In this document: positions 60,802 through 64,000 of the stretch, in pieces
Numbering within the stretch: the stretch's first letter is position 1
How the letters are laid out: every line of letters begins with the position of its first letter
Source of the DNA: Cerasicoccus sp. TK19100
Lineage (GTDB): Bacteria > Verrucomicrobiota > Verrucomicrobiia > Opitutales > Cerasicoccaceae
Assembly: GCF_027257155.1 (NCBI RefSeq)
Contig: NZ_JAPWDU010000006.1
Location: 186,001-250,000, forward strand
Direction of reading: 5' to 3'
Length of the DNA: 64,000 nucleotides
Program-made: the position numbers and the translations under genes
The notes under the pieces: generated by a model
Seen by the model: only the letters and a program-made list of their open reading frames with translations
What the model was told of the DNA's origin: nothing
Databases searched by the model: none

Positions 60802-61613
60802 TTGGGTTGGGCAAGTGATTGAGTGAAAGTGTCGATGGCATCCCAATAGGCCGGACCGGCAGACTCAACCAAATTGTTGTGCCCGGCTTCGTCGATAAAC
60901 AGCGTCGAGATTGGCCCTTGGTAGGCTTGGTTCAGCAATTGCGCATGGTGGAAGGGCACGGTGCGGTCCTGCTTGCCGTGCATGAGCAGCACGGGGCAGT
61001 CGACTGCGCCAACGAGCGCGAGGTTGTCAAAGACGTCCCACGGCAGCAGCTTGTATTTTGTCACGCAGCGAAAGGTGCTCGCGAATCCGCCATCGATGAT
61101 CATTCCCGCAACGGGTTGTGTCGCCGCGAGCTTCCAGCTCGGCCCGCTGCCCAGCGAACGCCCAAAGAGGATGATCTTGCTCGGGTCGACTTGCTTGATC
61201 GAAACGAGGTAGCGATAGGCCATCGCGGCCGCCTCGTGCGCGCCTTGCTCGGAGGGGCTCCCGGTGCTCAGCCCGTAGCCGGGGTAGTCGTAGGCGAACA
61301 CGGCGAAACCGTGATTACGCAAATCGTCTAAAAACGGCCGGATCATGCCAAGGTCCTCGCCGTTGCCATGGCTGTATAGGATGGTGTATTCCGCGCCCGG
61401 GTTTTCCAGATCGACAGCAACGATCTCTCGGTCGTTGCTGATCTTCATGCGGACCAGTTTTTCGGAATCGGTGTAGCTTGGCTCCGGCGCAGGAAAAATC
61501 ATCCCGTTGGAGAAGAACACTGCAAACAGCGCCAGCCCGAGATATCCGACGACTAGCCCAATGGCGACGCCACTCATGAGTTGCGATAGCATGGTACGTT
61601 TCTTGTCGGCCAT
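60798..61613 (-). CDS. membrane-anchored alpha/beta hydrolase
   Basis: A 271-residue hydrolase with an N-terminal membrane anchor (about residues 15-37). The nucleophile elbow GRSLGSGPS (Ser at about 153), oxyanion region YSHGNGEDL, acid MHGKQDRTVP and His in EAGHNNLVE form the catalytic set, similar to ABHD13/17-like proteins. The ATG at 61613 is preferred. Stop and start overlap with the DJ-1 gene, so both are coupled. Confidence 0.88.
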   Translation of the reverse strand: MADKKRTMLSQLMSGVAIGLVVGYLGLALFAVFFSNGMIFPAPEPSYTDSEKLVRMKISNDREIVAVDLENPGAEYTILYSHGNGEDLGMIRPFLDDLRNHGFAVFAYDYPGYGLSTGSPSEQGAHEAAAMAYRYLVSIKQVDPSKIILFGRSLGSGPSWKLAATQPVAGMIIDGGFASTFRCVTKYKLLPWDVFDNLALVGAVDCPVLLMHGKQDRTVPFHHAQLLNQAYQGPISTLFIDEAGHNNLVESAGPAYWDAIDTFTQSLAQPK

Positions 61614-61628
61614 CACGTGAAGTCCAGC

Positions 61629-62732
61629 TTATAGCGCGTTGTCCAAGTTACACTCTTCCAGCTCACCGACCTGGCTGGCGGACGGTCCGGTGGGGCCTTC
61701 GCGGCTCGGGCGGGCGATTAGGCCGGGGTAGGGCTCGGGGGAAAAGGGCAGCTTGTCGCGCCCGTCGTCCACGAGGTGTTCGTCGCAAATGCGGAAGTAA
61801 TCCTCCGGTGTGCGTGCGCGGCGAACGGTCCGCAGGAACGCTCCCTCGGGGTCGACACTTTGCCCGACAAAGTTCAGGAACTTCTTCATGTAGGCCACGT
61901 GGCGGTTGTCGTCGTGGCGGCTCTTGCGCGTTTCCTCCCAGAGCAGGTCCACGTATTCGCGGACGTCACCCAAGGTCGGCTGAAAAACACTTTGCGATGC
62001 AAAGCTTTCGCGCAGTTGGCGGAAAATCCAAGGATTGCGGATCGCGTGTCGACCGATCATCAGGCCGCGCGCGCCGGTGTGCTGCAGCACCCAGTGGCCT
62101 TTGTCGACGGATGACACATCGCCGTTGGCCATGACCGGGCAGGCGACGGAGTCCACCGCCAGCTTAATCGCGTCGTAGTCGACTTGGCTGCGATACATGC
62201 CCTTAACCGTGCGCCCGTGAACGCTGAGCAGGTCGACATCGTGCTTGTTGATCAGCCCGAGGATTTCCTCGTAGTGCTCCATGTCGGCAAATCCGATGCG
62301 CATCTTGACCGTGAACCGGCCCGGGCAAACTTCGCGCAGCGCGCCGAGTAGCTGGTCGACCTTGTGCGGATCGCGCATCAGGCCGCCGCCGACGTTTTTT
62401 TTGTAAACCTTGGGTGCCGGGCAGCCCATGTTCAGGTCGATCCCGGCGATGGGGTGTTCGAGCAGCAGGCGCACGGTGCGCTGCATGTGCTCGATGTCCT
62501 CCCCGATGAGCTGCGCAAAGACGGGCCGCTCGCTCGGGTTGTTGTCAATGGAGTCGAGAATGTGCGTCTCCGGCCGCGAGTGTTCGTGCACGCGAAAATA
62601 CTCGGTAAAGAAATAATCCGGCGGTCCAAATTTATTGACGATCGCCATGAACGCGCGCGTCGTCACGTCCTGCATCGGCGCAAGCGCAGTCGGCGGCTGT
62701 TTGGGGATTAAAGTGTCAGGAAGTGGTTTCAA
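61629..62732 (-). CDS. tRNA-dihydrouridine synthase
   Basis: A 367-residue flavin enzyme that reduces uridine in the tRNA D-loop. LAPMQDVTTRAFM opens the TIM barrel, LNMGCPAPKVYKKNVGGGLMRDP contains the catalytic Cys, and VHGRTVKGMY and ANGDV plus GRHAIRNPW bind FMN. The barrel is followed by the helical domain. Which D-loop position it modifies is not known. The stop of its gene is 15 bases from the hydrolase start. Confidence 0.93.
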   Translation of the reverse strand: MKPLPDTLIPKQPPTALAPMQDVTTRAFMAIVNKFGPPDYFFTEYFRVHEHSRPETHILDSIDNNPSERPVFAQLIGEDIEHMQRTVRLLLEHPIAGIDLNMGCPAPKVYKKNVGGGLMRDPHKVDQLLGALREVCPGRFTVKMRIGFADMEHYEEILGLINKHDVDLLSVHGRTVKGMYRSQVDYDAIKLAVDSVACPVMANGDVSSVDKGHWVLQHTGARGLMIGRHAIRNPWIFRQLRESFASQSVFQPTLGDVREYVDLLWEETRKSRHDDNRHVAYMKKFLNFVGQSVDPEGAFLRTVRRARTPEDYFRICDEHLVDDGRDKLPFSPEPYPGLIARPSREGPTGPSASQVGELEECNLDNAL

Positions 62733-62736
62733 TGAA

Positions 62737-62804
62737 GATTAAAAATTAAAGATTAAAAATTAAAGACCAGCATTGAGATGCGCTTTAATCTTTAATTTTT
62801 AATT
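62737..62804. repeat. AT-rich word-repeat foldback before the Dus gene
   Basis: A left arm of ATTAAAAATTAAAG words (62737-62765) is answered by a complementary right arm (62783-62804) with an 18-base loop, about 20 matching pairs. It is directly upstream of the dihydrouridine synthase start codon and would form a stem in its mRNA leader. Confidence 0.65.
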
Positions 62805-62820
62805 TGTTCACTTTGTCCCA

Positions 62821-63264
62821 TCATTCCTGTTGTTTCAGGATTTTTTCCAGGATCTCCGTCATGTCCTCGACCGAGTCGATGACGCGTTGGGCGGCGTAGA
62901 TCGGCTTTTCGGCCTGCAGGGCTAGAACAATCGAATCGCTCGGGCGAGCGTCGACTTCGACAATCTTCGTGCCCAGCTCGTTCTCCATGGCCAGGATCAG
63001 ACGCGCGAAAAAGGTGCCTTCGTCGACGTCATTAATCACCACGCGCTCGACGGATACGCCGAAGCCTTGGAAGATGCTGTCGATCAGGTCGTGCGTGAGG
63101 GGGCGCTCTTTTTTGACGTGGTTAATCGTCATGGAGATGGCATTGCCGATGCCTTGATCCACATAGATCACGAAGGTCTTTACCTCGCTGCCGAGAAAGA
63201 CTGCGCATCCATTGGAGGTGGGCATGACGCCCTTGATTTCGACTTCGACCACGTCGTTGAGCAT
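62821..63264 (-). CDS. bifunctional nuclease (BFN/DUF151) family protein
   Basis: A 147-residue DUF151 protein starting at the ATG at 63264 (MLNDVVEVEIKGVMPTS). VFLGSEVKTFVIYVDQGIGNAI and VDARPSDSIVLALQ are the family's conserved segments. The plant and bacterial homologues act on DNA/RNA or as bifunctional nucleases; the biological role in bacteria is unclear. The gene is upstream of the dihydrouridine synthase gene on the same strand. Confidence 0.9.
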   Translation of the reverse strand: MLNDVVEVEIKGVMPTSNGCAVFLGSEVKTFVIYVDQGIGNAISMTINHVKKERPLTHDLIDSIFQGFGVSVERVVINDVDEGTFFARLILAMENELGTKIVEVDARPSDSIVLALQAEKPIYAAQRVIDSVEDMTEILEKILKQQE

Positions 63265-63346
63265 AGGTATTAGCCAACACCAACTTTTCACTATCCGCAA
63301 GCGCATTCCGGGAGTGGGAATTTAGGGGTGGTGGGGGGCCATTTGA

Positions 63347-63483
63347 GGTAGCGCGGACCGTCTCGGTCCGCAAGCAGTGGCGGAATGAATCATCCGTTCG
63401 TGAGGGCTGATTGGCGCAAAGCGCGTTGCTCGAACCTTCTGTTTTTTCCTCAATCCTTGCGGACCGAGACGGTCCGCGCTACC
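63347..63483. repeat. intergenic inverted repeat, 28-bp perfect arms
   Basis: Arms at 63347-63374 and 63456-63483 (GGTAGCGCGGACCGTCTCGG... and its exact complement) enclose 81 bases. Each arm contains its own palindrome GCGGACCG/CGGTCCGC. The region between the DUF151 gene and corA (340 bases) has no gene. Arm length and fidelity exceed a normal terminator. Confidence 0.85.
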
Positions 63484-63604
63484 TTTAATAGATGGGTTAG
63501 CGGCCACGCCACCGCACGGCTTGTCTGGAGACTGCGCCCTACCTTTTCCTTGGAGCTACTCTTTTGCCCAAAGGGCAAATCTCTCCGGTGCAGCCGGAAG
63601 CTGC

Positions 63605-64000
63605 TTAGCCGCCGCCGATCCAGCCTTTACGCCAGAAGTAGATGGCCAAGCCGCCGGTCATGGACAGGCAGACGCCCCAGAATACGTAATACGAATACTG
63701 CCAATCGAGCTCGGGGATGTGCTGAAAATTCATCCCATAAACCCCGGCCACAAACGTAACCGGAATAAAGAACGACGCCATGATCGTGAGCACCTTCATG
63801 ATCTCATTCATCTTGTTGCCGACGGAGCTTTGATAGAGGTCGTTGAGGCCGGATGCGGTTTCGCGGTAGGTTTCCACGATGTCGATGGCCTGCATGCCGT
63901 GATCATAAACGTCGCGCATAAAGGTCTTCACTGGATCGGTGATGGCACCGGATTCGTCGCGGTAAACGGCGTCGATCACTTCGCGCATTGGCCAGAGTGT
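63605..64000 (-). CDS. corA: CorA-family magnesium/cobalt transporter, partial (5' end beyond window)
   Basis: The last 132 residues of a CorA-type divalent cation channel are visible and the frame runs off the right edge. The conserved VYGMNF signature at the end of the first membrane helix is present (GMN), followed by a second helix and the basic end RKGWIGGG. TLWPMREVIDAVYRDE matches the upstream helix. CorA imports magnesium as a pentamer. Confidence 0.93.
   Translation of the reverse strand, partial: TLWPMREVIDAVYRDESGAITDPVKTFMRDVYDHGMQAIDIVETYRETASGLNDLYQSSVGNKMNEIMKVLTIMASFFIPVTFVAGVYGMNFQHIPELDWQYSYYVFWGVCLSMTGGLAIYFWRKGWIGGG

Overview
The window reads as a piece of a chromosome from a Gram-negative, probably marine, Verrucomicrobiota bacterium of the Opitutia type. 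This is inferred from content: exported proteins with PEP-CTERM sorting tails, an SHD1-like exported protein, a sulfatase, a pseudopilin with a Gly/Pro-rich tail, an OprB-type porin, and many intergenic palindromic repeats. No rRNA or marker-gene comparison could be run.

Bases 1 to about 19,618 look like the right-hand part of an integrative mobile element. A divergently transcribed ClpB-type AAA+ ATPase (cut by the window edge) is followed by a compact Trb/VirB type IV secretion operon (897-10311) in the order VirB2, B3, B4, lipoprotein, VirB5/TrbJ, lipoprotein, VirB6/TrbL, VirB8, B9, B10, lipoprotein. Then come small unknown genes, an XRE regulator, a 5'-truncated RHS gene with an intact toxin-like C-terminus and a putative immunity gene, a PEP-CTERM protein, and a plasmid-type module (XRE regulator, a DUF3560-type protein, an adenine-type methyltransferase) preceded by a 214-bp imperfect palindrome. 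The element stops against the 3' end of a tRNA-Phe gene (19619-19694, minus strand), a classic integration site. No integrase, relaxase or coupling protein lies in the window; they would have to be to the left.

From 19,700 onward the sequence is ordinary higher-GC chromosome. It carries housekeeping genes (typA, aspS, nth, a Dus enzyme, a lipoate ligase, cydAB, gadB, carbonic anhydrase, a bifunctional-nuclease family protein, corA) and several modules worth attention. These are a ParA-like ATPase in an operon with an unknown protein and a coiled-coil protein (25411-27948); an ATP-grasp / alpha-E / transglutaminase / TPR operon (31108-36461); and a sulfatase, AraC regulator, desaturase-Rieske-reductase triple fusion and LacI regulator cluster (46079-51943) that could serve oxidative processing of a decorated carbohydrate. 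There is also an AT-rich, isolated AbiGi-like putative phage-resistance gene (43034-43783) amid repeats and a broken gene.

A striking property of the chromosomal part is the number of unrelated intergenic inverted repeats: 21999/22122, 30950/31061, 34912/34972, 45744-46063, 62737/62783 and 63347/63456. There is also a four-unit, exactly 22-bp tandem array at 42480-42567. These are described separately as repeats and as findings.
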